From NCBI GenBank assembly GCA_019695095.1, contig JAIBAQ010000024.1, forward strand, positions 1 to 46,988: a stretch of 46,988 bases of DNA. The letters run 5' to 3'. How positions within the stretch are numbered: the first letter of the stretch is position 1; every line of letters begins with the position of its first letter. Below the pieces are notes generated by a model. That model worked only from the letters and a program-made list of their open reading frames with translations, ran no database searches and was not told the DNA's origin. Below, piece after piece: positions 33,830 through 42,487 of the stretch. Source of the DNA: Candidatus Hydrogenedentota bacterium (GTDB lineage Bacteria; Hydrogenedentota; Hydrogenedentia; Hydrogenedentales; SLHB01). The position numbers were made by a program, and so were the translations under genes.

Positions 33830-35653
33830 ATGACCTCTCCAGATTACGCGTTTCTCCGTTCGGCAGGACGAATCCTGAATTCCGGTCAGGCACGCACGGT
33901 CGTACTTACCGGAAATGTGTACGACTTGTTCTGCCATTCAAGCGCAGACGGTTCGCAAGACTACGTAACGTTACTCGACTTTCTCTCCGCGCAGTGGAAG
34001 CTTCCGAATGTCATCTTGGTTGTTTACGAGATAAACGGCCCGATTCGCTTTGTGAATGTAGCCGACCGAGACAAGGTCAAAGACGCGTGGTTGAAATGGC
34101 GAACCGGACTCGATGCAAACGAGATTGCCATCAAGCGCATGCTTTCCAACTCCAAGGAAGCCATTGAACACGAAGCCTTGGGGGCGGCGTTCGACGCCAA
34201 CTTAAAGGCCGCCGTAGGAAATCCCACCGTCGCCCTCGAACTCTTCCGGCAGATGTGCCTGTGCTCGCGCTCCGAGTCCAATGGAGCTCCGTTGCTGAAA
34301 GAGGACTTGCTCATCCTCATCGAATCCGCCGACATGCTCCTCCCGGAAGGTGAGATTACCCGCCTTTCGGACGTCGACAGACACCGTGTCAATATCTGCC
34401 ACGACTGGTTTGGCGATCCGGGTTTCATGAACGGGCACGATGCCGTGGTGTTGTTGTCGGAATCTCGCAGCCTCCTCAACAGCCGCGTATCGCGACTTCC
34501 ACAGGTCCTTGAGGTAAGTGTGCCCTCTCCCGACGAGTCGGCTCGCCTCCATTTCATCAATTGGTTCCTTGCTAGTCGTTCCGAGACTGGACCATTACAG
34601 CTATGGAGCAGCCCCGAAGACCTGGCGCGCTTTACGGCTGGCCTTTCGATCCATGCATTGATGCAGCTCATGAAGGGCGCGCAACACGAGCGCAAAACGC
34701 TCACGCAAGAGCAAGTGATCGAAAAAGTCGAAGACTACATCAAAGGGCAATTGGGAGAAGATATTGTTGAGTTCAAGAAACCCTCTCATACGCTGAACGA
34801 TGTGGTTGGCTTCACAAAGCTCAAACGCTTTCTGCGCGAGGAACTCATTCCCCGTTTCCGTGCCACCGGGCCGGAGGCCCTATCCGGCGCAGCAGTCGCG
34901 GGTGCCATCGGCGGCGGCAAGACATTTATCTTTGAGGCAGTTGCGTCTGAATTAGATATGGTGGTGTTGGTCCTCAAGAACATCCGGAGCCAGTGGTTCG
35001 GACAGACCGACGTCATATTCGAGCGGTTGCGCCGCGTGCTGGACGCTCTCGCAAAGGTCCTGATCTTCGTGGATGAGGCCGACACGCAATTCGGGGCGAT
35101 TGGCCCCGAGGCTCACGAAACCGAGCGCCGATTGACTGGTAAGATCCAAGCCATGATGTCCGATCCCAAGTCTCGCGGACGCGTCGTCTGGCTCCTGATG
35201 ACCGCTCGCATTCACCTTTTGTCCCCTGACCTGCGACGGCCTGGCCGCGTGGGCGACCTGATCATCCCCGTTCTTGACCCCGAAGGTGATGACCGCACGG
35301 AGTTCGTGAAGTGGCTCGTGAGTGGCTGCATGGAGGGAACCTTGGACGATTCATCGCTTCAGCGTCTCGACGCAGCGACCTTGGGTTATTCAGCGGCCAG
35401 TTTTGCTTCCATGCGATCGGAATTGAAGGCAAAAGCCGCACTCAAACAAAAACCGCTCACCATCGACGATGCACTCGCTGTCCTTCACGATCACGTCCCT
35501 CCTGCCATTGGGGAGACTCGCCGCTATCAGACGCTTCAGGCCCTTGTGAATTGTACGCGCCGAAGTCTTCTGCCCGACCCTCAAGTCGCGGAATCCCAAC
35601 GAGCCAAGTGGGCCGAAGAGATTCGAGCGCTGGAAATGGCTGGGGTGCGTTAA
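33830..35653 (+). CDS. Classical-clade AAA ATPase with degenerate N-terminal AAA-like half
   Basis: 607 residues, GAGGAAAA before ATG. The C-terminal half is a full AAA module: Walker A GAIGGGKT (358-365), aromatic pore loop WFG (389-391), Walker B LIFVDE (Asp415-Glu416), and the second region of homology DLRRPGR (467-473) with arginine-finger candidates. The lid follows (TLGYSAASFASMRSEL). The N-terminal half (TVVLTGNVYDLF, LLILIESADMLL, SRLPQVLEVSVPSPDE) has AAA-like spacing but lacks a Walker A and has Glu-Ser in place of the Walker B acid pair, as in Ycf46-type proteins. A pore loop means it can probably thread or remodel a polypeptide; the PspA-like protein encoded 24 bases upstream is the obvious candidate partner (inference). 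Confidence 0.88.
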   Translation: MTSPDYAFLRSAGRILNSGQARTVVLTGNVYDLFCHSSADGSQDYVTLLDFLSAQWKLPNVILVVYEINGPIRFVNVADRDKVKDAWLKWRTGLDANEIAIKRMLSNSKEAIEHEALGAAFDANLKAAVGNPTVALELFRQMCLCSRSESNGAPLLKEDLLILIESADMLLPEGEITRLSDVDRHRVNICHDWFGDPGFMNGHDAVVLLSESRSLLNSRVSRLPQVLEVSVPSPDESARLHFINWFLASRSETGPLQLWSSPEDLARFTAGLSIHALMQLMKGAQHERKTLTQEQVIEKVEDYIKGQLGEDIVEFKKPSHTLNDVVGFTKLKRFLREELIPRFRATGPEALSGAAVAGAIGGGKTFIFEAVASELDMVVLVLKNIRSQWFGQTDVIFERLRRVLDALAKVLIFVDEADTQFGAIGPEAHETERRLTGKIQAMMSDPKSRGRVVWLLMTARIHLLSPDLRRPGRVGDLIIPVLDPEGDDRTEFVKWLVSGCMEGTLDDSSLQRLDAATLGYSAASFASMRSELKAKAALKQKPLTIDDALAVLHDHVPPAIGETRRYQTLQALVNCTRRSLLPDPQVAESQRAKWAEEIRALEMAGVR

Positions 35654-35675
35654 TTACGTTACCCGTTCCGCCACG

Positions 35676-35704
35676 TTGACTCCCCTTCTTTCTGCGGCTA
35701 TACT
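35676..35704 (+). promoter_or_regulatory. Sigma70 promoter of mazEF
   Basis: TTGACT (35676-35681) and TATACT (35699-35704) with a 17-base spacer. Just downstream the palindrome GTATATAC (35707-35714) overlaps the expected transcription start, a fitting place for MazE or MazEF autorepression. The leader is about 19 nt. Confidence 0.65.
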
Positions 35705-35729
35705 TTGTATATACCTTGGAGAATCGACT

Positions 35730-35978
35730 ATGGTCACGCGCATACAGAAGTGGGGAAACAGCCAAGGGCTTCGCCTTACGCGAGATATCCTAGAATCTGC
35801 TTCGATTGAGATCGGTGAGGAAGTTGAGGTTTCCACACGGCAAGGAGTAATCGAGATTCGGGTAGCGAGACGTATCCGAGGCAAGTATGACATCGAGGAA
35901 CTAGTTTCCAGAATCCCCAGGCACGCCAAGCGCGGGGAAATCGAGTGGGGCGAGCCTCGCGGCAAGGAAACTTGGTAG
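35730..35978 (+). CDS. mazE: MazE-type AbrB/SpoVT antitoxin
   Basis: 82 residues from ATG 35730 (GGAG eight bases upstream). TRIQKWGNSQGLRLTRDIL is the AbrB/SpoVT swapped-hairpin DNA-binding domain typical of MazE. The C-terminal tail (RRIRGKYDIEELVSRIPRHA, then RGEIEWGEPRGKETW) is the acidic/Trp-containing segment that wraps and blocks the toxin. The stop TAG abuts the toxin ATG with no gap, giving tight translational coupling. Expected to autoregulate the promoter at 35676. Confidence 0.93.
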   Translation: MVTRIQKWGNSQGLRLTRDILESASIEIGEEVEVSTRQGVIEIRVARRIRGKYDIEELVSRIPRHAKRGEIEWGEPRGKETW

Positions 35979-36314
35979 ATGCCGTCTTATGTGCCTCGCC
36001 AAGGCGATCTTGTTTCCGTAACACTTGATCCTCAGTCGGGTCACGAACAGAAAGGGCGCCGTTCTGCCATCGTTGTAAGCAAGACAACCTTCAACAGACA
36101 TACAGGCATGGCGTTGCTCTGCCCAATTACCAACACAAATCGCGAATATCCATTTCATGTTCCACTCGACAACGAAGGGAAAGTCACTGGATTCGTGATG
36201 GTGGAGCAAATCAAATCTGTTGATTTTCGTGCACGGAGCGTGAAGTACATTACGAAGGCTTCCGACAATCTCCTTGACGAGGTACTGTCGCTGCTTGATG
36301 CCTGCATCTACTAG
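35979..36314 (+). CDS. mazF: MazF/PemK-type endoribonuclease toxin
   Basis: 111 residues, normal length. YVPRQGDLVSVTLDPQSGHEQ, GRRSAIVVS, MALLCPITN, YPFHVPL and VMVEQIKSVDFRAR follow the E. coli MazF sequence throughout. The catalytic Arg (Arg28 of GRRSA) and Thr (Thr51 of PITN) are both present, so it should be active as a sequence-specific mRNA interferase held in check by the antitoxin encoded immediately upstream. The target site cannot be read from sequence. Confidence 0.95.
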   Translation: MPSYVPRQGDLVSVTLDPQSGHEQKGRRSAIVVSKTTFNRHTGMALLCPITNTNREYPFHVPLDNEGKVTGFVMVEQIKSVDFRARSVKYITKASDNLLDEVLSLLDACIY

Positions 36315-36340
36315 GACTACTGTTCTTTGGGATTGAGCTA

Positions 36341-37738
36341 ATGGTCACAAGAAACGACGTTCGAATTACGGGCACCACCCTCTTCTACCTGCCCGTTGAA
36401 ACGCGCGTGCCCCTGAAGTTTGGCACGGAAACCCTCACACACGTTACCTGCGCGCGCGTTTGCATCACTGTCGCCGGCAAGACAGGCCGCACGGCCGTTG
36501 GTTGGGGCGAGACTCCGCTAAGCGTGCAGTGGGTCTGGCCAAGTACCCTCCCGTATGAGAAGCGACACGAACGGATAAAGCAATTCTGCATAAGTCTGGT
36601 GTCGGCTTGGGCGGGATTCGAGTCATCTGGTCACCCGGTGGAACTTGGCGCCGACTTCCAAGAACAGGTCCTTCCTCCCCTTCTGGCACAACACAACGCA
36701 TCCCATTCCGAGCCCATGCCGTGGTTGGCGGCACTGGTGTGCTGCTCCGCTTTCGATATCGCCTTGCATGACGCATACGGCCAGTTACACGGCGTGCCCG
36801 TCTATGATACTTACACCGCCGAGTTCATGAGCCGCGACCTCTCCGCGTATCTGGATACCGCACGCAATGGCGGCATTTCATTCGAGGGCAAGTTTCCGGC
36901 GGATTATCTCGACTTTCCTCGTCTCGACTCGCTTCCTGTCTGGCATTTGGTTGGCGGTAAAGACCCAATCAGCGTTTCCGAACTCGACGGCTCCGAACCC
37001 GACGACGGATATCCGGTGCTGCTGCGCGATTGGATCGCCCGCGACGGGTTGCGGTGCTTGAAGGTGAAGTTGCGCGGCAACGACGCCGATTGGGATTGGG
37101 ACCGTCTCGTGCGAGTTGGCGAGTTAGCCAAAAAGTGTGGTGTACTTTGGCTCTCAGCAGACTTCAACTGCACTGTTACGGAGCCCGGTTACGTGAATGT
37201 CATTCTCGACCGCCTGATGGCCGAACACCCTGCCATCTACGGCATGCTCTTGTACGTGGAGCAACCTTTTCCCTACGACCTCGAAGCGCATCGCATCGAT
37301 GTGCACAGCGTATCGGCACGTAAACCCCTGTTCATGGATGAAAGCGCGCACGACTGGCGGCTGGTGAAATTGGGGCGAGAACTGGGCTGGTCCGGTGTGG
37401 CGCTGAAGACCTGCAAGACACAGACGGGCGCACTCCTCAGCCTGTGCTGGGCCAAGGCCCACGGCATGACACTCATGGTGCAAGATCTCACCAATCCTAT
37501 GTTGGCGCAAGTCCCCCACGTTCTCCTCGCGGCGCACGCGGGCACGATCATGGGCGTCGAATCCAATGCGATGCAGTTCTACCCCGAGGCATCGTCGTTA
37601 GAGGCGGCCGTGCACCCTGGGTTGTTCCGTCGGCGCAACGGACAACTCGACCTAAGCACGATTCAAGGCCCCGGTTTTGGCTACCGCATTGACGAGATAC
37701 GCAGGGACTTGCCCGATCCTGTTGCCGTTGCCGGTTAA
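36341..37738 (+). CDS. Enolase-superfamily enzyme (mandelate racemase/muconate lactonizing-like)
   Basis: 465 residues. The KxK catalytic pair (Lys241, Lys243 in LKVKLRG), metal ligands Asp274 (SADFN), Glu307 (YVEQPF) and Asp333-Glu334 (MDES), and the opposite-face Lys356 (ALKTCKT) are all present in barrel order. The N-terminal capping domain carries VPLKFGTETLTHV, resembling dipeptide epimerases and o-succinylbenzoate synthase-like members, but the chain is about 100 residues longer than the usual 360, with an insertion between residues 150 and 230. It should abstract a proton alpha to a carboxylate; substrate unknown. The ribosome site is weak. It starts 26 bases after mazF and ends 13 bases before a convergent gene. 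Confidence 0.88.
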   Translation: MVTRNDVRITGTTLFYLPVETRVPLKFGTETLTHVTCARVCITVAGKTGRTAVGWGETPLSVQWVWPSTLPYEKRHERIKQFCISLVSAWAGFESSGHPVELGADFQEQVLPPLLAQHNASHSEPMPWLAALVCCSAFDIALHDAYGQLHGVPVYDTYTAEFMSRDLSAYLDTARNGGISFEGKFPADYLDFPRLDSLPVWHLVGGKDPISVSELDGSEPDDGYPVLLRDWIARDGLRCLKVKLRGNDADWDWDRLVRVGELAKKCGVLWLSADFNCTVTEPGYVNVILDRLMAEHPAIYGMLLYVEQPFPYDLEAHRIDVHSVSARKPLFMDESAHDWRLVKLGRELGWSGVALKTCKTQTGALLSLCWAKAHGMTLMVQDLTNPMLAQVPHVLLAAHAGTIMGVESNAMQFYPEASSLEAAVHPGLFRRRNGQLDLSTIQGPGFGYRIDEIRRDLPDPVAVAG

Positions 37739-37751
37739 CGCAGCCTCTTCC

Positions 37752-39167
37752 CTACGCGAACAACTCCATCACGGGCTTCCCTAGTCCGTCCTTGGTCGTG
37801 TAGAAAGGCCTGCGTTCGACCTCATAGGCCAGGTTTGGCGGTATTCCCATCGCCCGATACATCGTGGCATGCAGGTCGGTCGTCTTCACCGGCTTTTCAA
37901 TGGTCTTGCAGGGGCGCTCGTCCGCGGTGACGCCGTGCAGATACCCCTTCTTGATGCCGCCGCCAAACAGGAGGACCGAACCCGCGTCCGTGAAGTGACG
38001 GTGCATGCCGTAGTGCTTTGGTTCGGTCAATACCGCAGGCACTTCGACTTGGTCTTTCACCTTGTTGTCAGGCTTGCCCTCGGTCAGCATGTCGCGGCTA
38101 AACTCACTCGCAAGCACGATCAGGGTTCGTTCCAGGAGACCCCGTGCTTCCAAGTCCAGAACAAGCTGCGCAACGGGCGCGTCGATCATCTGCTTCAAGC
38201 CGACCATGCGCGAATGACCGTCTTCGTGCGTATCCCAATGCTTGAAGGGCTCATATTCCGTGGTGACTTCTATGAAGCGTGCGCCCACCTCACAAAGACG
38301 CCGGGCAAGCAGACAGCCAAGTCCAAATTTCCCGGTATTGTAGATGTCGTAGATTTCCTTTGGTTCCTGGGAAAGGTCGAATGCCTTCGCTGCCGGCGAC
38401 GTTAAGAGACGATACGCGCCTTCCATCGAACGAACCAACGATTCGCGTTGATAGTCGCTTCCGAGTTGACCCACTGGACTGGCGTCGGCCAGAGCCTTAT
38501 ACGCTTTGTTTCGGTTCTTGAAGCGTGCATCGCTCATTCCTGCGGGAGGTTGCACGCTGGCCTGCGCTTCGGTCGGATTCGGAACGAAGAAAGGCCCATA
38601 CTCCGTCCCGAGAAAGCCTGCCGTGTGAAATGCCTTCAACTCCTCCCCTTCACCCAGATCGAAACTCTGGCCGATGTCGATGAAAGCGGGCACGTCAGGA
38701 TTCAATGGGCCGAGTGTGCGCGAAATGAATGATCCGATGTGTGGCGCGGCAACGGACAGCGGCGGCTCATAGCCCGTGTGCCAGTGGTATTGGTGACGCG
38801 AATGTAGAATGAAACCCAGATCAGCCGCTTGATACGTACGGATAAGCGTTCCGCGATCCATCACGGAACCAATCTTCTCAAGCCCCTCCGAGAACTTCAT
38901 GCCGTCCACGACAGTGTCGATCGCAGGAAAAGTACTGAGCACGTCGTTCGCTTGCATTCCCGCTGTGAACTCCGTGTAGCGCTTCGGATCGAACGTCTCG
39001 GTATGTGCCATCCCACCCGCCATCCACAACACAATCATGGTATCGGCCGTGGGTCGAATGCTCTCGAGTTCATTTGCCTCGGCTTTGCGGGGGAAACCTG
39101 CCGCCAGGGCAGACAGCGTTGCCGCGCTCGCCGTCTTGAGGAAATCGCGCCTATTCAACGTCGTCAT
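37752..39167 (-). CDS. Tat-exported DUF1501 protein
   Basis: 471 residues; GAGGACACTACG before ATG. NRRDFLKTASAA at residues 5-16 is a Tat signal. TADTMIVLWMAGGMAHTETFD at the start and the RTYQAADLGFILHSRHQYHW, GLGCLLARRLCEVGARFIEV and IVLASEFSRD segments match the DUF1501 family, a sulfatase/phosphatase-like (alkaline-phosphatase-superfamily) fold abundant in Planctomycetes and relatives. In these bacteria it is typically the partner of a DUF1549-DUF1553 cytochrome protein, as here (gene 28 bases upstream). The enzymatic reaction is not established. Confidence 0.93.
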   Translation of the reverse strand: MTTLNRRDFLKTASAATLSALAAGFPRKAEANELESIRPTADTMIVLWMAGGMAHTETFDPKRYTEFTAGMQANDVLSTFPAIDTVVDGMKFSEGLEKIGSVMDRGTLIRTYQAADLGFILHSRHQYHWHTGYEPPLSVAAPHIGSFISRTLGPLNPDVPAFIDIGQSFDLGEGEELKAFHTAGFLGTEYGPFFVPNPTEAQASVQPPAGMSDARFKNRNKAYKALADASPVGQLGSDYQRESLVRSMEGAYRLLTSPAAKAFDLSQEPKEIYDIYNTGKFGLGCLLARRLCEVGARFIEVTTEYEPFKHWDTHEDGHSRMVGLKQMIDAPVAQLVLDLEARGLLERTLIVLASEFSRDMLTEGKPDNKVKDQVEVPAVLTEPKHYGMHRHFTDAGSVLLFGGGIKKGYLHGVTADERPCKTIEKPVKTTDLHATMYRAMGIPPNLAYEVERRPFYTTKDGLGKPVMELFA

Positions 39168-39195
39168 CGTAGTGTCCTCATTCCCACCGTTCTTC

Positions 39196-41127
39196 TCAAT
39201 GGATCAATTGGAACTCAGGAAGCATCGACATGGCCCACAGCAAGTCTTCCATGCCTTCCTGAGTCGGCGGAGCCCCGATAATTCCCTTGCCAATCTCCAA
39301 TTCCTGAGTCGTCGCATCGCGTTGCAGGGCCCGCCGGTACAGAACTTGAAGCAAAGCATCGGTGTCAGTCTGTCCGGATGCCAGCAATGCCGCGGCGCTT
39401 CGCTTCATGCCGTCGGAAAGCGTCTTGCCGTTGGTAAGCTCCACGGCCTCCAAGGCGGTTGCAACAGACTGCCGACGCAACGTGACTTGTTCTCGATTGG
39501 GACGCCCCATCGCCCGCGACAGCGGATCGGCATTGATGCGCCACGCGCGGATCTGCCCTTCGCGGCCTTTGGCTTCTTGCGGCAAGTTGAATTTTGGATC
39601 TTGTTGCCAAGCCCCCGTTACCGACGCCAGCGCATCCAGGAATTGTTCGGCAGACATGCGCTTCACCTCAGGCCCTTTAAATACGTACGGTTCCTCCGAT
39701 TGGAGGGGAGTACTCACGGCGGGGAGCGCATACGCCCTGGACGTAAGAATTAGCCGCATCGTGCTCTTGAGGTTGTAGCCGTTGTCAATGAGGTCCGCGG
39801 CCATCCAATCCAGCATTTCCGGGTACCACGGCTCGTTCTCGATGATTTCCAGCGGTTCGATAAGGCCACGCCCCATGAACTTCGCCCAAAGCCGATTGAC
39901 GATGGTGCGCGTGAAAAAGCCGTTCTGTTCGCTTGTAATCAGCCGCGCGAGTTGGGCACGGCGCCCTTCTTTGGACCGTGTTCCGTCAAGCTCGCCGACT
40001 TCCGGCCACAGGAACTTCGCCTGGGCCATCTCACCCATCGGCACGTCACACCTTACCAACTCCAACGGACTGTCCGAAAACGCGCTGGCCATACCGTACG
40101 AATCCGAGAGCTTCCAATGATCCACGAAGCTGTCGTGACACGAAGCGCACTTCAGATTCACGCCAAGGAAGACCTGCGACACCGTTTGCGCGGCCTGCAT
40201 CGGCGGCACCATGGCCGCCGCCGTCACCCCGCGCCAAATGATGCCATTGACGAAGCCTTCACTCTCCGGAGTCGGATTCACGAGTTGGGAGACAAACTGA
40301 TCATAGGGCAGGTTTTGATAGAGCGCGTTGTAAAGCCAATCAGTGATTTGCTTCCGCCCCCCGTCGATATACCCAGTCCCCTGAAAATCGTTGCGCAACG
40401 CGTCGTTCCAAAACGAAATCCAGTTTTCGGCATACGCCTGTTGATCGGCGAGCAACGTGTCAATGAGCTTCGCGCGCTTATCGGCGGCGGTATCCTCGCA
40501 GAATGCCTTAAGCGCCGCCTCATCTGGAAGCAGACCCCATACATCGATATACGCCCGGCGCATAAACGCCGCATCGGAAACCGGCTCGGCAGGCTGAACA
40601 CCGTGCTTCTCCCAGTATGCGCCCAGGAACCGGTCCAGCGAATTGCCTTGAACCTCGCCCGGCGGTTGCGTCCGATTCAGCGTGACTGACGGCTTCCACG
40701 ACGTCTGCGCAGGTTCGGTCCTGAGGTCCCAGGGCAATCCCTGATCGATCCATGCACGCAGAAGTCCCACCTGTTCATCGGTCAACCGGGGGCCCTTCGG
40801 CGGCATGACGGTATCCTGTTCCATCCCCGCTACCAGTCGAATCAGGCGACTCTCAGCACTCTTTCCTTCAACGACAGCAGCACCGGATTCTCCTCCCTCC
40901 AAGAGAGTCTCCCGCGACGCCATCGAAAGACCACCTTTTCGCTTTCCCTGCCCGTGGCACTCAAAACAGCGCTCCGCGAGGATGGGATGAATGTCATTTT
41001 CGAAGCTAATTGTGCGATTGAGAGCTTCGGGAGGCGCGGAAGGCGGCTCTTGAGCCGACGCCGTAAGGGACGACAAGAAAAGTAAAACAGGACAGCACAG
41101 TACGGTAGCGTTGATGCGATTCGTCAT
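39196..41127 (-). CDS. PSCyt1-DUF1549-DUF1553 exported protein
   Basis: 643 residues with a signal peptide (VLCCPVLLFLSSLTASA). Residues 40-135 are a Planctomycete-type cytochrome c domain with heme motif CFECH (Cys54, Cys57, His58) and the distal VMPPKGPRLT with its Met. DUF1549 follows (FMRRAYIDVWGLLPDEA, WISFWNDALRNDF, second heme-like motif CASCH with Cys327, Cys330, His331), then DUF1553 (RTIVNRLWAKFMGRGLIEP, SRAMGRPNREQVTLRRQS, LYRRALQRDATTQEL). Located in the periplasm or outer surface; presumed redox role together with the DUF1501 protein encoded 28 bases downstream. The substrate is unknown, although many homologues cluster with polysaccharide genes. Confidence 0.93.
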   Translation of the reverse strand: MTNRINATVLCCPVLLFLSSLTASAQEPPSAPPEALNRTISFENDIHPILAERCFECHGQGKRKGGLSMASRETLLEGGESGAAVVEGKSAESRLIRLVAGMEQDTVMPPKGPRLTDEQVGLLRAWIDQGLPWDLRTEPAQTSWKPSVTLNRTQPPGEVQGNSLDRFLGAYWEKHGVQPAEPVSDAAFMRRAYIDVWGLLPDEAALKAFCEDTAADKRAKLIDTLLADQQAYAENWISFWNDALRNDFQGTGYIDGGRKQITDWLYNALYQNLPYDQFVSQLVNPTPESEGFVNGIIWRGVTAAAMVPPMQAAQTVSQVFLGVNLKCASCHDSFVDHWKLSDSYGMASAFSDSPLELVRCDVPMGEMAQAKFLWPEVGELDGTRSKEGRRAQLARLITSEQNGFFTRTIVNRLWAKFMGRGLIEPLEIIENEPWYPEMLDWMAADLIDNGYNLKSTMRLILTSRAYALPAVSTPLQSEEPYVFKGPEVKRMSAEQFLDALASVTGAWQQDPKFNLPQEAKGREGQIRAWRINADPLSRAMGRPNREQVTLRRQSVATALEAVELTNGKTLSDGMKRSAAALLASGQTDTDALLQVLYRRALQRDATTQELEIGKGIIGAPPTQEGMEDLLWAMSMLPEFQLIH

Positions 41128-41221
41128 GGCGATACCACCTACGCGAAACTAGCCTTGCAGTTGCTGGCTCCATGATAGCGATGAAATCGCCTCAAATCCA
41201 CCTGGCCTCAAGGAGGCTTGG

Positions 41222-42010
41222 CTAAAGTCGCTGGACGCCAAATCCCCCGCCGACTTCAATGACCGCCCCCGTCGCGTACGCGAAATAGCCTTCTGCAAGC
41301 CCCGTTACCGCCTTGCCGATGTCCTCAGGGGTCCCCCACCGCTTCTGAAGCAGCAATCCCTCGGCAATCAGGTGGTCGTACTTCGACTGCACAGCAGACG
41401 TCATGTCGGTTGCAATGATCCCTGGACGAACGTCGTAGACGTTGATTCCAAATTCGGCTAGACGGACGGCAAAACACTGGGCTGTCATCGACAGGCCGGC
41501 CTTGCTCACACAATACTCGGCCCGGCTGGGGCTGGCCGTATTGGACGAAATGCTCGTCACAAAAACGATGATGGGCGCGTAGGTAGTTCCTCTTTTGACC
41601 TGCTCAATCATCTGTTTGGCAGCGCGCTGCGTGAAAAAGAAGGGGCCACGCGAATTAATGTTCGTCAACCTGTCAAAACTCTCTGGACTGGTCTCGAGAA
41701 TGTCCATCCGCTTCAACGGAGCGACTCCCGCATTGTTCACAAGAACGTCGATCTGCCCAAATGCGTCTAAAGCGCCCTGGAGCACGCGTTCGTGATCGTC
41801 CACATTCGAGATATCTCCTGCGATGGGATGCATTCGCTGTCCGAGTGATTCGACGACCCCTTTGACCTCGTACAACCCCGATTCGGTGTTGGCCGGGTCC
41901 GCTTTGGTGGCGATTCCCACGATATCGTACCCATGCTTGGCCAGTTCGATTGCGATTCCGCGGCCAATTCCGCGACTTGCACCCGTAACCAAAGCAATAG
42001 CCTTACCCAC
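41222..42010 (-). CDS. Short-chain dehydrogenase/reductase (3-ketoacyl-ACP-reductase-like)
   Basis: 262 residues from a GTG start with AAAGGA eight bases upstream. Cofactor motif TGASRGIG (9-16), NNAG (91-94), and the catalytic Ser in SISSN plus Tyr165 and Lys169 (EYCVSK) are intact. The C-terminal GTPEDIGKAV and GAVIEVGGGF match FabG-like SDRs. The FVTSISSNTASPSRAEY segment is common in sugar and polyol SDRs of these bacteria. It starts 13 bases after the small membrane protein gene and ends 94 bases before the cytochrome-type gene; same-strand neighbours. Confidence 0.93.
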   Translation of the reverse strand: MGKAIALVTGASRGIGRGIAIELAKHGYDIVGIATKADPANTESGLYEVKGVVESLGQRMHPIAGDISNVDDHERVLQGALDAFGQIDVLVNNAGVAPLKRMDILETSPESFDRLTNINSRGPFFFTQRAAKQMIEQVKRGTTYAPIIVFVTSISSNTASPSRAEYCVSKAGLSMTAQCFAVRLAEFGINVYDVRPGIIATDMTSAVQSKYDHLIAEGLLLQKRWGTPEDIGKAVTGLAEGYFAYATGAVIEVGGGFGVQRL

Positions 42011-42023
42011 GTCTTGTGTCCTT

Positions 42024-42320
42024 TCAGTGTCTGTCTACACGCACGCGAACCAACCGCCGCCGCGTGTGCCGTGCGCTGCCCCCATGGCCACCCAAATCAA
42101 AGAAGATGGCCACAATGAGCAAGACCAACGTCCAGCCTCTGAAACCACCCGTGCTGTTCATACCGATAGCGTAGGCGCAGGTCGTGTACGGCATGATAAA
42201 AAAGCCGGCCAACGGCCATAGCCACGTTTCGAATGCCCGCCCCGTGTATCCCGTTATCCACATAAAAAACAGCGTAACCCGCGGCACGATCAGCGCGAGC
42301 AAAACCACTAAGCACGGCAT
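42024..42320 (-). CDS. Small three-helix membrane protein, function unknown
   Basis: 98 residues from ATG 42320 (GGAGGA six bases upstream). Three hydrophobic segments: CLVVLLALIVPRVTLFFMWI, LWPLAGFFIMPYTTCAYAI and GWTLVLLIVAIFFDLGGHGG, with a basic tail (RHTRRRLVRVRVD). FFMPYTT-like and DLGGHGG segments recur in small membrane proteins of many bacterial phyla. No function assigned. Thirteen bases before the SDR gene. Confidence 0.75.
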   Translation of the reverse strand: MPCLVVLLALIVPRVTLFFMWITGYTGRAFETWLWPLAGFFIMPYTTCAYAIGMNSTGGFRGWTLVLLIVAIFFDLGGHGGSARHTRRRLVRVRVDRH

Positions 42321-42487
42321 TCTGTATCCTCCAGCGGCGGACAAGGAAGCTCTTTCCCGTCCCGGTGGTTTCACTGTACCGTCGCCCCTCTTAAGGATAC
42401 AAGCTCGCGGCAGCTTGACAGGTGTGTCGAATCAGTGACAACCTCTTGCATGCCGATGAATGGTTGTCGGTTTACCGGGAGTAAGAC

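Noticed and set aside
32662-35720. 12-base match ATATACCTTGGA upstream of the GntR gene and of mazE
   Set aside because: In a 47 kb window many 12-base matches are expected by chance, and the two sites sit differently relative to their promoters.
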